From the NCBI GenBank assembly GCA_027924585.1, contig BSBM01001386.1, positions 62,001 to 126,000 of the forward strand: DNA of 64,000 bases, written 5' to 3'. Source of the stretch: Larix kaempferi (lineage: Eukaryota > Streptophyta > Pinopsida > Pinales > Pinaceae). Position 1 is the first letter of the stretch. Each line of letters begins with the position of its first letter. The notes under the pieces are model-generated. The model was not told the origin of the DNA and ran no database searches. It saw only the letters and a list, made by a program, of their open reading frames with translations. The position numbers were made by a program, and so were the translations under genes. This document shows, in pieces, positions 31,801 to 44,700 of this stretch.

Positions 31801-33527
31801 CTCATGATATAGAACTTGCATCCATAGTACATGCTTTAAAGATGTGGAGGCACTACTTAATGGGGGGAAAATTCAAGTTAAGGACAGACCATTGTGGTCT
31901 GAAGTACTTGTTTGACCAACCAATGTTAAATGCTAGGCAATCTAGATGGTTGGAACTTTTGTGTGAATTTGATTTTGAGATCAAACACATAAAAGGGAAA
32001 GAAAACAAGGTGGCTGATGCACTCAACAGGAAGGTACATGAAATGTATGTGGCAGCGCTTAATACATGCCAACCAGATTTGAGGTAGCAGATTGTTAACC
32101 ATATGGTTGAGGATGAAGTGTATGAGCAGATAAAGGGAAAATTGCAGTAGCAAAACCTTGAAAAGAAGTATGAGGGCTATCAATTGGAAGAAGGCGGACT
32201 TCTTACTTATAAGAATAGAGTCTATATTCCAAATGCGGAAGATTTAAGGAGAATGGTTATGGATGAGATCCATAAAGCTCCATACTCTGGTCACCCAGGA
32301 TATCAGAAAACAATTGCTACAGCAAGAAAATATTATTTCTGGCCAGGCATGAAGAAGGATGTTGCTGAATACATTTCTAAGTGCATGGAATGTCAACAGG
32401 TGAAGGTTGAACACCAACACCCAGCAGGTTTATTGCACCCAGTGCCGATCCCAGAATGGAAATGGGAAATAATTTCCATGGATTTTATTACAGGATTTCC
32501 AATGACTAAGAGACAACATGATTCCATCATGGTTGTGGTGGACAATTTAACAAAGGCAGCACATTTTATACTGGTTAAGTCCACACATAAAGCCGATGCC
32601 ATTGCAGATATTTTCATGAAGGAAATTTTCAGATTACATGGGTTGCCTAAGGCGATAATTTCTGACAGGGATACCAAGTTCACTTCCAATTTTTGGAAAG
32701 GTCTCTTTGCAGATTTGGGTACACAATTGAACTTTAGCACCGCGTACCATCCTCAAACAGACGGGCAAACAGAAAGAGTAAATCAGGTGCTTGAAGACAT
32801 GCTCCGCATGTATGTAATGGACAAGCCATCCAAGTGGGAGGATTATCTGCACCTTGTAGAATTTGCATATAATAATGGGCAGCAAGAATCATTGGGAATG
32901 AGTCCATATGAGGCTTTGTATGGAAGAAGGTGTAGGACACCAGTGACTTGGGACAATGCAGTGAACAGAATTGTACTTGGGCCAGAATTGCTTAAGGAAA
33001 TGGAACAAAAGGTTGCAAAGATCCGGCAAAATTTAAAAGAATCCCAGGATAGACAAAAAAGCTATACATATAAACACAGAATGCATAGGGAAATCAATGT
33101 TGGGGATCATGTGTATCTTAGAGTAATATCAAGGAAGAGTTCCTTGAAGCTTGGGAGCTGTACCAAGCTATCACCTAGATATTGTGGGCCATTTGAAGTG
33201 CTTGAAAGAATAGGGCCAGTTGCATATAGACTTGCCTTGCCTGCTAGCACTAAAGCTCATAATGTTTTTCATGTCTCTTTGCTTAAGAAATATGTACATG
33301 ATCCTAACCATGTGATTAATTGGGATGTGATCCAGGTGGAACCCGAGGGAGAATTCCAAACCGATCCATTGCGCATCCTAGACAAGAAAGTAACATTGCT
33401 CCGGAACCAAGCCATCGGACTGGTAAAGGTGCAATGGAAGCACTACAGTCCCGATGAGGCTACATGGGAGCTGGAGGATGCCATGAGGGTGGCATATCCA
33501 TTTTTGTTCAATTTTGATGAGCACTGA
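28847..33527 (+). pseudogene. gag-pol: Chromo-B gag-pol polyprotein with chromodomain, inactive
   Basis: ATG 28847 was chosen because it starts the frame that reaches FKKAKPPTFDGEVKSGQEAE. Order: Gag, zinc knuckle CWGCGGDHMLRNC near 30030, protease [10 protein letters not shown] near 30250, RT with [14 protein letters not shown] and FLDDILIYS near 31255, RNase [16 protein letters not shown], integrase with HHCC finger near 32290-32400 and D,D,E in SMDFITGFP, SDRDTKFTS and QTERVNQVLED, then a chromodomain with VKVQWKHYSPDEATWE ending at 33527. Length and order are normal. Defects: one frameshift near 29450 and stops TAG 30177, TGA 31014, TGA 31080, TAG 32085 and TAG 32148. Apart from these the protein is well preserved, in keeping with the young LTRs. 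Confidence 0.95.
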
Positions 33528-33542
33528 GGACAGTGCTAATGT

Positions 33543-33555
33543 AAGGGGAGGGGTA
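33543..33555 (+). promoter_or_regulatory. Polypurine tract of Chromo-B
   Basis: AAGGGGAGGGGTA immediately before the TGTCACG start of the 3' LTR. Confidence 0.85.
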
Positions 33556-35273
33556 TGTCACGTCCCCATTTTGACCCCCTTTGTAAACGATGTAAATACT
33601 GATATTTAATCATGGTGAGGAGCTCAAGGCCAAGGCCCCACCATTGATTCAGCGTTTATGTATCGGCAATTAAACTAGATGCCTATGGTTCTTGTGCGAG
33701 ATGGGCACAATGTAAATAAGACATCATGTAAATATGAATTTTAATGAAAAATACCCACAACTAGCTATGCAATGCAACAAAGAGATGGGGCATGATTCTA
33801 CAAGGAATAGGGAGGGAAATTATTCAAACCCTTGAGCCAATAGTGTTAATCCATGTGTCAATGGGGAAACCCATAAACCACCAACTACCCATTTTGTCTC
33901 ATGCACCCCAATCATTTAATTCTTCCAAGAAATTGGTTAAGGCAGTTAATGCCTTGGGAATGAGGAAGTATGGCATCCAATTTCGTGCATGGGCAAGGCA
34001 TCAACCTGGAAATTCATGTTTTTGCTTGTGGGGCAATAAAACACCCACGAAATGGTGCCCAAAGCCATGGGGAAGGGGCAGTCTTCACTCATTCACGCAG
34101 ATAGAGAAGGCTGGGAGTTACAGTCACGTTTTTGAGCAAAAATGCAGGGTTCTCCCTGCCCAAAAACCCGTTTTTGGTTTTGGATAGTAGCTAGGAAGGA
34201 GGGGCTGCGATTTGGGACTGTAGGGAGTTCATTTTGTCCCCGATTTGCGATGGGCGTTTTTCCTAAAAACGTTTTCTTCTACCTGGGGTTTTCTCCAAAC
34301 CTCCATTGCTCATTTTTAACCTTCCCACGTTTTTCTGAAGCCTAGGGGATCATTTTCATGACTGTCACTGTACAAACGATTTTCATTATGCCCATAATTG
34401 TGTTCTGCTGCTATGTGCATCCTCGTTTTTGGTTTGAGCCTGTGAATTGAAGTTTTGGAGTGGTAGTGGATAGAAGTGGCTTGATAAACCTAGTGGGGGA
34501 GACAACCTCTCAAGAAGATCAAGAGGGCTTTGGTTACTCTTCTATGCATGCCCTGAGAGCACTAGATAGGGAAGGTATGGCTTGAGGGACTGTACAGCGG
34601 TGAAAAGAATACTTCCTTGTGCTGGGTGTGTAGGTATTGTGGGTGCCAAGCTAGATAGATCTTGCAAGGTTATCCCTGGCTCTGTGCTGGAGCTCACTAG
34701 CTTAGCAACTCTTCCTTTCCATCTCCTAGCAGCCTGATAAACCCAATTGCAGATTGGCTTGGCTCATCTTGGTGTAGGCTTGGCTATGTGTGAGTCTGTT
34801 GTTCCCTGGTTCCTTGTAGAGATCATGCCCAGCTCGGGGGTGGCAGTGGTGCTGAGAGATTGAGGAGCACACTGGCCTACGATTGGGTGGAACGTTGCAG
34901 TTGCATAGCCAGTTGCGTGGGACTACTTTCGCATAAGATAAGTATTCTCTTGTGTTAAACTGCAATTACCATTTGATGAATATTATGAATGTATGTGGAT
35001 GGGTTAAATGAATTTACTTTCGCTGTGCTTTTACGAGTTTATGCAATTCCATATGATCTTTTATAAATCTGCAAAGGTCTTTAATTGGCCGTCATAAATT
35101 CTGAATGTATGATAAATATCAACAGCATTTACTTAACTTTCGTTGTGTTTCCATTGCATGAACATATACTTGTCTTTGTTTCAAAATTTTAATGAATGGA
35201 TATGGGGGCTAGATGCCCGGTTTAACCTCACGATCCTCTCCATCTAGCTGGAATGATGGGAGGGGACGTGACA
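33556..35273 (+). repeat. Chromo-B 3' LTR
   Basis: Same length and ends as the 5' LTR, with only substitutions seen and no length change. Confidence 0.95.
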
Positions 35274-36344
35274 CACATTTGGTCGTGCATGAGTTTGGTT
35301 GAAACCTTTGTTGGGAGGGAAACTATTTTTTTGTTTCCAGTAAGGTGGTGGCCTAAAACCCGGTCTCCGGTTGTCTGAAAAAGTTATGAATCTATCTATG
35401 TTTTTGTTTATGTTGTCATTTCTTGTTTGTCCATGTTCATAACAGAGTCTTGCTTTGTGTAAAGTCGTGTCTAAATTTTTAGGCATGTCAAACTCAATCT
35501 TCTCTCGAAAATTGGGAGGTAGGCATCCTAAGAATTGTTGTATCTTGAAATTTTTGTCCTTTATGTATGGAACATAATGTAGTAGATCCAGAAATCGGTT
35601 GGTGAAAGCTTCCATAGTTAGGGAGCCCATTTTTAGCTCATGAAATTATTTGATCTTTTTGTCAAGTAAGCTTTCCGACATATACTTGTCTTGGAACAAT
35701 TTGGTGAAGGCACTCCATCTAATGTCTTTTACTTTGTGCTCTTTGTTATGCTTTAGGTCTCTCCACCATCTAGTTGCTTTTCCATTTAAGTTGTAAATGG
35801 CTAGCCTTGATTTCATTTCGCTGAAATAGTCGTGGACTTTAAAATAATTGTTCAGTCCTAATAGTCATTCCTCATCTTTTTCCCCAGTATTTATCTCACC
35901 GTCATAGGTTGGGGCTTTAATCTTCAAGAACTCTCCTTGTAAACTGTCATCACTTTTCCTCCTTTTCTTGCAAGGGTATGGTGAACCGTTATCATTGGAA
36001 GAGCTCTTAAAGTCCTCTTCCATGAAATCAAGTATGTGTTCTTCATACTCATCCTCCTTAGGAATGCTGGATATTTTTGGGTAACAGTTGTTTTCTTTGG
36101 ATATGTTGAATGAATAAGTGGACTGTCCCTGGGGTATTTCCCCTGTTAGGCTCTGAAGCAGAGCTTCATTTATAACCTATTGTTCTCGTCTTTCCTGCAT
36201 ATTGTCATCTCTGAAACTATGGAATTCTTCTTGTAGGTTATGCATTGATTTCATTAAATTTGAGTTCAATTCCATCACGATCTCTTGCTCTCGTTGTGGA
36301 GAGTCCACATTTCCATGTATATTGATGTCTTTTTCTGTATTCAT
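35274..36344 (-). pseudogene. gag: Chromo-A gag, N-terminal part
   Basis: On the minus strand ATG 36344 opens MNTEKDINIHGNVDSP. Further on are LKIKAPTYDGEINTGE and RLAIYNLNGKATRWWRD, the retrotransposon Gag core also present in Chromo-B (FKKAKPPTFDGEVK, AIFNLNGRASIWW), and FLDLLHYVPYIKD. Stops at 36179-36177 (TAG), 35867-35865 (TGA in place of Trp) and 35648-35646 (TAA) break it. The frame runs to the CACAT target duplication at 35274 and resumes at 25863 after Chromo-B. Gag would form the particle coat around element RNA. Confidence 0.85.
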
Positions 36345-36505
36345 TATTCATGTTGCATTTGTACCTGCAATGTTTCACCAATTTGTAAGAACATAAATTT
36401 GTTAGCTTATATAAAGAAATTCATAAGTACATGTTTTGAACTATATGTATCTGTAGCGGATGTTTTCTGTAATGAGCCCAATAGGTCACTTAGTATTGTA
36501 GCTGG

Positions 36506-36517
36506 GCTCTAATACCA
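36506..36517 (-). promoter_or_regulatory. Primer-binding site of Chromo-A
   Basis: The minus strand reads TGGTATTAGAGC, one change from TGGTATCAGAGC, two bases after the LTR end ACCACA. Confidence 0.8.
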
Positions 36518-36519
36518 CT

Positions 36520-39500
36520 TGTGGTCCCCAAAACAACAAAAATTTAAAAATTTTCTGATACGACTAACATTGTCTAATCAAGTAAGTATTTAACAAATTA
36601 ACTTCAGTACTGGGAAATATTTATAAGACTCATCGACACAATGAAATAAATGGATTAAGAAAATTTGTTTATGATGCATTGGTTGATCTAATTTGGGTGT
36701 GATCGTCTTCCATTTCATGATTCTGCGGAAGCGATGTAAAGGCATAGTATACAAATGAACCTCAAATGATTAACATCTAAATCTGATTGATCAATTTAGT
36801 ATTGGTATAAAACTTAGGGTTCTTATGTCTGCATCCTGTTTATAGTTTAAAAACAAAGTGCTTTGCTTGAAATTCTAAGTGTTGAAATCCTTATGTCCAA
36901 AGTTTAGGATTGATGAACTTTATGAAGGGAGTAAGGATACTTTGAAGTTCAAATCTTGAGTAGTTAAGTTTGCTGGTGGGGCTGCCGAGAGGTAAGAGGA
37001 GGGTGCATGATATGTCGTGGGATTACTTAGAAAAATTGCTAAAGCATCATTTGCAACTTGTTTTCCAGGTATAGTAAATAATGATCCTACACTACTTCCT
37101 AACTTTACTACCTAGCAAGAAAACCTAACCTTATGAGATTGACATGGATGAAAGGGAAATTTAGTTAAAATACTATGAAATAAAAGAATGGAAGTTTGAA
37201 ACTTAAGTACGATCCCAACTATAGGGGAAGGTGAAGTATCGCAGTGCTAGTGGGGTTCGTTGTAGCATTGAATGCTACCCATGTGACTTTCACGTGTTTG
37301 CTTGCCAACTAGATGAGGGTTATACCCTTGGCCCTAATGACTAGCATTGTCGTTTTTGTGAATTTTCGAGTTGGGAGGCAGCCCTATGCTACTCTCAGGT
37401 TTCAAAGGCACTCCACACTTGACTTGAGCTACGCTCCTGTTCAGCGTGTTCATTGGAGCTCTGCGCAGAATTGGAATGTCCTAGTTTCAACAACGAGGTA
37501 AGACTATGTGTAAAACTCATGGTTTTTATTACTGTTGGTTGCTATAAGTTGTATTCATAGCCATGCTAATTCGTGGTTCTTTGTTTCTTTGATGGTAGGG
37601 TTTGCAGGTAGGAACAGTCTCTGTGTTTTGGGTGTTTTTATTAGAGTGGTGAAGAATGTGGAAGGTGTTAAACCTGGTAATACCAGGTCTCTTCATGGTT
37701 CAAACTCTCCCTTTCGCAGCAAAGGAAAGCATGTTTGAAAGTTCTATAGTTTTGGGTTTTAGTTTGGTAATGAAGATGTCCTTTGGGATTTTAGTTTTCT
37801 GGGTGCAGTTTTGGTCATGCTTGTCCTTAGTTATTGTAAATGATGGTGACCGTGGGTTTTAACTTTGGACCTTCTCGGCTTATGGCCATGTTGGCATTGG
37901 TTTGTAATTTATTTTAAATATTGAAATTGAAACAGTGGTGGATTTAAGTGAAGGGATAAACCCTTATATGATTTTGTTTTGATGCTATACATTACGTTTC
38001 TTCTCTCTTGTTTTGAATGGAAATGGAATTGTAAAATATTTAAAGCATCACAATCTCTTATGCACATCGTTGGTATTTAAACGAGATATTCAATATTTGT
38101 AATGTAATGTATTCGAACTATGTCCAACACAACTCTCTAATTTAAAATAAATGTTTCTTATTATGCGTTGATTTAAAAGCTTCGGTTGGTCTCTTTTATT
38201 CTCTAGTTTTCATACGCATGTGTTTTATTTAGCTACGTCGGTGAAGTCGTGACTCTGTCTGAAAAGAAATCTTAAACTGGAAAATAGAATATATATATTT
38301 GTTTAATTTATACTTCGTTGGTTTTAGAGTGGAAGCGTAGATGGTTCTGTAATTTTAGGTATTTCTTTTGATTAAGGGAGTAATGGTTCTGCGTTTCATT
38401 CTAGCGTATTGATAGCTCTTTTTAATGTTTAAGTAAAATGATGCTGAGAGAGTTAGCTCTGTCATTGCATGCATTTGTTGCTTGGGTGACCTCTACCCAG
38501 ATTTATAAATGAATGAAACCCCTGTAGATTTCATGAGGGCAAGGAAAGCCTCTGTGATTTATTTTTAAATGGATGAATGTAATTAAATATTTAAAGAAAG
38601 GTCGGGCCCAATGTTGGGATTCCACGCTAAACTATATGGGGTCTTCCCATGCGTTGTCTGGGTTTTTGAGAAGGGAAGAGTAATGAAACCCTGAAAAAAT
38701 TCATGCTGGTATTTAATTCGTTTTGAATTTAAACGTATGGTGAAATACTTTTATGCTGCATTTATCTTTTAAATTAGGTCTGAGATTCTACAAGCTAGTT
38801 GATTGATTAATGAAATGGATAGTTTCAATGTTTGGTCTACATTTTAGTTCCTTTTAATTAATAAACATGAATGTTGGTTGTAAATGCGTAATGGTAGGTT
38901 TTCGTGGATCCTTGGGAGATCTCTGTTGCAGTTTTAAATACTTAATAATTAATTCAACAGTTTGCATTCTTTATAAACATAAGCCCTAAACTTCTAATGT
39001 TTGAAGAATTAAAAGTAGAGTATGAAATATTTGTAATACCATTCAGTACAATGGTAAAATGCAGCATAGAATTGATACTGTACATATTTTAGGGATATTT
39101 CAAGAGTAAGAGTCTCGTCTATGTAGGTATCTAGCATAGGCTAGCGCTGCTAGCCCTACTAGATCATTAATCGGAATGGTTTCTAGATTTTAATATGACC
39201 TTTAACATAAATAATAAATGGATTCGCTAAATTTTCTTAACCTGGGGAGCCCATGCCATTCAGCCCTTTCTCCCATAAAGCATAATTTTAAACAGATTTA
39301 TAAAGGTAGATGAGAAGGGAAAAAGTAGTATTCTCAGAATTAAAGATCTCTACTATACAACAGATAATAAATTGGAAAACATAAGCATACTCCATACCTG
39401 GATGTTGCGGCTTGATCCTTCCTTTGATAAGGACCTGCACACTTTAAAAAACACTAATTACCGAAAAACATATAGATTCTGTGCCGGCTAACCTGTATGT

Positions 39501-40429
39501 TGGTTTAATCAAATGACTTTGGGACTACCATGTTCCTCCCAACCATGACCCTTAGAACCGTTCTTGGTTCTACTGGATCCCCCCGAGCTAGTTCCAACAT
39601 GAAATAGGAAAATATAGGACCTAGGGAAGACTGTTTATGATGATCAGATCTTGGAAATAACAAACTCCTTCAGTTCTGTCGGACAATTCTCTTCTCTTAC
39701 CATAAGAGAATGATAGAAGAAAAGATGATCCCCCACTTTGGGAATTGTTCTTCTTTATATACGTGAACTTTTGGAATATAGCTTTTCAGTAAATAATAAT
39801 ATTTCTAATACTAACTTCAGTTTTTAATTTAAATTGAATTATAATAATTGTAAAAGATATTTTAACAAATTACTCACTCCTAGTTTATTTAGGACTTTTA
39901 CTTTGTTACAACTAGATGTATCTTTAAGTTAGATCACAATCTTTTCTTTAAGTATAATAATAATATAAAGAAATATCCTATGCATAAATTTTATGCATAC
40001 TATTTACACATAAGTGAGCTTTCTTTTATAAATAACCAATATGATTATTTAATAATTAAATATCATAATAACTCTTTGATTTAATTAGTTAAATAGCATA
40101 ATAACTCTTGGATAATTATTTAAATACAAGGTCCAATTCTTTGGACAAGGTCTTTTGGTAAGCTTGGATAGTTGGCTAGGTTAGGTGACTCTAGGTTGCT
40201 CTTGCATGTTGGATTCCCTTGTTTAACATGGTAGCTTCCGCAGTCCTTGATGAGAGATATAAATCATTCATTTAACCAATGAAATAATTGTGATGAATAG
40301 TAGTGCTATTCAGAGTCTTCTTGACTCAACACTTTTAAGATAAAGTAACCCCGAGTGATCTTCAGAGCTTTGGCTCAACACTCTCACATGGGCGTTACAC
40401 TAGTTCAATTCCAGAGCATCCTGCTCAAC
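36520..40429 (-). repeat. Chromo-A 5' LTR, left part
   Basis: Begins (plus strand) TGTGGTCCCC beside the primer site and runs to the Copia-2 insertion. A perfect 8-bp inverted repeat ACCTGGTA-A-TACCAGGT lies at 37672-37688. Small ORFs near 37313-37862 match no protein. No gene seen. Confidence 0.85.
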
Positions 40430-41033
40430 TGTTGAGATATTGTAACTTCAAAGAATATTATATTTGTACTTTATTATTCCAGAGATGTTTCATTCCTCCG
40501 TGAAGATCTTATTGTATATCCGGAGATGTTTATTCCTCCGTCGGAATGTGGTAACTCGGGTTATTAGACTTCCCTAGTGGGGGTCGGCCCTGTATATGTT
40601 ATGTGGGTCAAAGGGTTATTAGACCACCCTAGAGGGGTCGGCCCAGTCAGTTGTAGTGGGGTATTTAACCCATTGGTTAAATACGAGCCTACGTGTACCT
40701 GTGTAAAATACATGTCAGTGTAGTGTATAAATAGAGGAGGTGTGTTCCTCATTTGACACACTCACTCACTTGAGGATAGCGCACTTGTGGAGGAGAGGTC
40801 TGCTATGGTGGAGGAGGAGATCATATCTTTGGTTTGCATCTTTGTGTATTGCTGGTCATCTATATTGAGGAAGCTTTACTGGGTTTTCTACCCCATGAGG
40901 GTTTCCCAGGATAAATCTGTGTCTCTTGTGTTTATGCTATGCTGCTTGTTTCTTCAGTGATCCTGTATATGCTATTATTGTGAAATGGAATGTAATGCTG
41001 CTATTTTCAGTCTTATCATATTAAATATTAACA
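40430..41033 (+). repeat. Copia-2 5' LTR
   Basis: TATA box TATAAATAG at 40726-40734. Shares GTTATTAGAC...GGTCGGCCCTG with the Copia-1 and Copia-3 LTRs but differs in most of U3. The primer site TGGTATCAGAGC follows at 41034-41045. Confidence 0.93.
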
Positions 41034-41045
41034 TGGTATCAGAGC

Positions 41046-42253
41046 TAACCTGAAGGAAGGCAAGGTATGGCAGTTACGACACTTGCTTTACTTACGACAA
41101 TTTGAAGGTTAGGGTTTTACATAGAAAAAACCAGTCATCGTGGAACTTTAGCTATAAATACATTTATGCGAAGTTTCAGGGTCTGAAAAGTTTACAGGTC
41201 GAAGATAACATCCCCAGGTACCTTGTGTCCAAAGGGCATCCTCAGATTCGTTGTGCTTTATGAGTTATGATCAATACAAGTTAGGGTTTCTGCCTCTTCC
41301 AGATCTCAGTCAAAATCAGGTAACCTTGAAAAAAAGGTCATAACTTGGGCTAGGAAGCTCCAAATGAAATTTCGTAAAAAGTGACATGTAGTACACAGAC
41401 TGTACTATCTCAGAAAACGTTTTCAGAGACCGAAGGTGAACCAGTGACACGTGGAACTCCGTACAGGTTAGATCTCCTGTTTTATCCCATAAACAGGTCA
41501 CGTTGCGACACTTGGCATAACTCTCTCTCAGAGATTCCAATTGAGGTCAGACCTGTCAGGATAGAAAGATAACAGAGCGATATATCTCAGGAAAGGTTTT
41601 CAGAGGCCGAAGGTCAAACAGTCACACGTGTCATGCCGTACAAGTTTGCTCTCCTGTTTTATCCCATAAACAGGTCACATTGCGACACTTGGCATAACTC
41701 TCTCTTAGAAAATCCAATTGAGGTCAGACCTATCAGGATGGAAAGATAACAGGTCAGGCTACTACAGAAAACGTTTTCAGACCCTGTGGAGAAAAAATTT
41801 TAGAGTTATAGCAGAAACAATTAGGTGCATATTTCTGTCAAAACAGAATTATTTTTGGAGCACCTTTATCCATGGCTTCCGGAATTTAGGGTTTCGGATA
41901 AAGTTAGAACTTTTGGAATCGGAATCCACGGCTGGAAGCTCCTCAGAAAAATAAGAGTTTAGAGCCTTGGATGAAACCTTTTGATTGAGCAAAAGGGTGG
42001 GCTTCATCAAACCCTAGTTCGGGATCCTGTCAAGAAGATCTAGAAGTTTGAAAGGCAATTTTGAGGGGTCAATTTTTGGAGATTTCAAAATTGAAGTATG
42101 CTAGTTTGATCATCTCAGCAAGACACATCCTTCTATTCATTCGGAAGTGTGAAAATCAAAGATTGAATTTTTAGGGTTTCTCTAGCAAACCCTAATCAAG
42201 CTCTAGATCAAGTTTCAGGGGGAGTTGAGGCTAAGGCCTTACATAAGAAGACT
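41046..42253 (+). other. Copia-2 leader with 177-bp tandem duplication and gag relic
   Basis: CAGAAAACGTTTTCAGAG-type sequence at 41409 returns at 41586 (offset 177), and the whole of about 41400-41760 is two diverged copies. The later part (41930-42215) matches the Copia-1 leader at 13386-13672. It then joins GTTGAGGCTAAGGCCTTAC (42224 on), which matches Copia-1 gag near 13872. The gag start codon and about 150 bases are therefore deleted. Confidence 0.8.
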
Positions 42254-43895
42254 ACAAAAAGTCTCGACAGGTATGACTTGAGGTTCAGGTATGTCTTGAA
42301 ATCTGATTCTTGATTAAGTTCATAATGTGTTTGTCTTCATGTTATTTATTAGTAGAATATTGATTAATGTTATAATTGTCTTATCACCCTAGTAATAGTA
42401 TGAATGCATGTGAATGATCGAAGACATTCATTGATTAGGGCTATATGATTGTACTAATGCATTATGGTGTTGTATGAGGTTGATGTCGTTTGCTAACAAG
42501 ATACAGGTACATCACAAAAGACAAATCAAGCTCCTTAAAACATGACAACATGAAGACAAAGACTCATCCATAATCTTTGTTCTACTTACGAGGTATGTAT
42601 GACTTTGTTATATTATGCTTAACCTATGAGACATGCAGGTTCTAGCTCAGGATCTCTAAATCATTGAAGAGATTGTTTAGGTATGTTGTACATAGCTAAG
42701 CAGATATACTAATCCAGGTATGTTTTCCTATGACAAGTTAGAATCTTACCTTAGGATCCCTTATATAAGTATACTTGGTATGATTGGTTATGCTTATTCA
42801 TAAAGTTAGTAATCAAGGGTTTATGCATATTATGTCTCTTATCTTGATGATCTAATTAACCAGAAGAGTACTATGATCAAACAAGAATATGCAGAAGTAA
42901 AAGAAGGCTTCCTTGAAACCTTGAATATTATCTATAATCATGACTATACATTTTCAAAGATTATTTAGAACTAGAATGTTTTGATAATATTGAGAATATA
43001 CTAATGAATGTATGTCTGTGTATGAGGATGACACTAGTGCACACTTGAGCATGCACAGTGGTACAGAATGAATAGAAGTTCAAAAGACATATAGAAGATC
43101 AAGCGGGAGGCAAGCACACAAACATAAAAGATAAGTATTTGAGTTGTTATTTGAAATAGTAAATGATATTGCTTGTATGCATATTTGTATTCCTAGAATA
43201 TATCATGCTGAGTGTAAACATTCATAGAGCATTGAACAGTATACTACTAATATGCATATGATTGGTAAGTTGGACAAACATTCCATTGTTGCTTGTCTAG
43301 AATGAAACCTCTTTGCTGACATGCTGAGAGCTGTGCACACTCTCAATAGTATGTTCTGGTAGAGATGGAAGGCATCTAGATAGCCACTATATGCATACAG
43401 GATATGGGAAAGTGTTGTGCCAAAGTATTGGTCAAAATAGTTACATAACTATGTAAATGATATTTGTATGCATAATAGGTTATCATGTCAATATGATTTG
43501 ATGATTATGAAGTATTACTAATCATGTACTTAATTTTTATTTGTAGGAAAGATCATGATGAATGATGAACACTGAACAAGCAATGGATGTTCAAACAAAA
43601 GGATTTACAAATCAAACACACTATAGAAGGATTGTGGCTAGAAAATTCTCTTAGAAAGAGGAAGAGAATCATGATAAGATGTTTGCTCCAAGTGGCTAGA
43701 TAAGACCATTCTCTTAATGGTGCAATTAAAGAAGAAGTGTGAATCAGGTTCTGTATGGGTACCCAGGATCGATATTCAATTGATGAGCTTAATGATCACC
43801 ATGGGTGATGAGGATCTCAACCTTTGCTACAAGGTTGAATATTGTTTCTATAAACAGACGATATGGTGCAGAAAGGAACCAAAAGTTTGAATTTG
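42254..43895 (+). other. Unknown Copia-2 internal sequence
   Basis: AT-rich sequence with no long ORF and no similarity I recognise. AGGTATGT-like words recur (42270, 42286, 42592, 42678, 42717). It replaces gag-pol and could be captured host or other-element sequence; I see nothing that decides this. Confidence 0.5.
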
Positions 43896-43899
43896 TAAC

Positions 43900-44015
43900 A
43901 ATGTACTAACCAAACCTCTACCGATCCAATGTACTAACCAAACCTCTACCTCAAGTAAAGTTTTCTGAGACAAACTTAATATAGTTTAGAAGGACCCTCC
44001 TCGAAAGGGGGAGTG
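43900..44015 (+). pseudogene. Relic of the pol 3' end plus a second polypurine-like tract
   Basis: NVLTKPLPQVKF (43928-43963) corresponds to DVLTKPLARVKF at the end of Copia-1 RNase H. About 23 of its bases are duplicated just upstream (43900-43922). AAAGGGGGAGTG at 44004-44015 is nearly identical to the true polypurine tract at 47262-47271 but is followed by array sequence rather than an LTR. Confidence 0.75.
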
Positions 44016-44139
44016 ATGTGATAACTCAAGATGAGATTGCCTGCATCGACAGTGAGGTCGATAATGAGGATACCTATATTAGTGATGCTGACAAAGAGGT
44101 TGGTGGATGGTCCTTAGATAGGTTCAAAGGTGACAAGGG

Positions 44140-44700
44140 GATTGCATCATCCTTGAACATATGTTCTAAAGAGAGCCGTAGACGTATGTCTTCGAGAATG
44201 AATTCCTTGGTGGACATGATAGGATTGCATCATCCTCAAGAGAGCCGTAGACGTATGTCTTCGAGAATGAAGTTCTTGGTGAACATGTGAGGGCATTGGA
44301 TCATCCCTGGACTTCAGTCCTAAAGAAGAGCCGTAGACGTATGTCTTCGAGAATGAATTCCTTGCTGGACATGATAGCATTGCATCATCCTCAAGAGAGC
44401 CGTAGACGTATGTCTTCGAGAATGAAGTTCTTGGTGAACATGTGAGGGGATTAGATCATCCCTGGACTTCAGTCCTAAAGAAGAGCCGTAGACGTATGTA
44501 TTCGAGAATGAAGTTTTTGGTGAACATGTGAGGGGATTGGATCATCCCTGGACTTCAGTCCTAAAGAAGAGCGGTAGATGTATGTCTTCAAGAATGAAGT
44601 TTTTGGTGAACATGTGAGGGGATTGGATCATCCCTGGACTTCATTCCTAAAGAAGAGCCGTAGATGTATGTCTTCGAGAATGAAGTCCTTGGTGGACGGT
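44140..44700 (+). repeat. Copia-2 array a: units of 67 and 86 bp
   Basis: Seven copies of AGCCGTAGACGTATGTCTTC. Long units add CATCCCTGGACTTCAGTCC. Both words form small hairpins: AGAC-GTAT-GTCT and GGAC-TTCA-GTCC. Confidence 0.88.

Larger units (their letters stand above)
25864..35273 (+). mobile_element. Chromo-B, complete chromovirus (Tekay/Del-like)
   Basis: Two LTRs of exactly 1718 bases (25864-27581 and 33556-35273), both TGTCACG...GTGACA, flank primer site, leader array and gag-pol. A perfect target duplication CACAT lies at 25859-25863 and 35274-35278. I counted about 37 LTR differences (about 2%), so it is fairly recent. It split the gag-pol of its relative Chromo-A just before the zinc knuckle. 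Long LTRs, initiator-Met primer site and a C-terminal chromodomain suggest the Tekay/Del lineage. Confidence 0.96.

Noticed and set aside
37313-37862. Three small plus-strand ORFs that could suggest a host gene
   Set aside because: They lie inside the Chromo-A LTR, with no conserved protein and no supporting splice structure.
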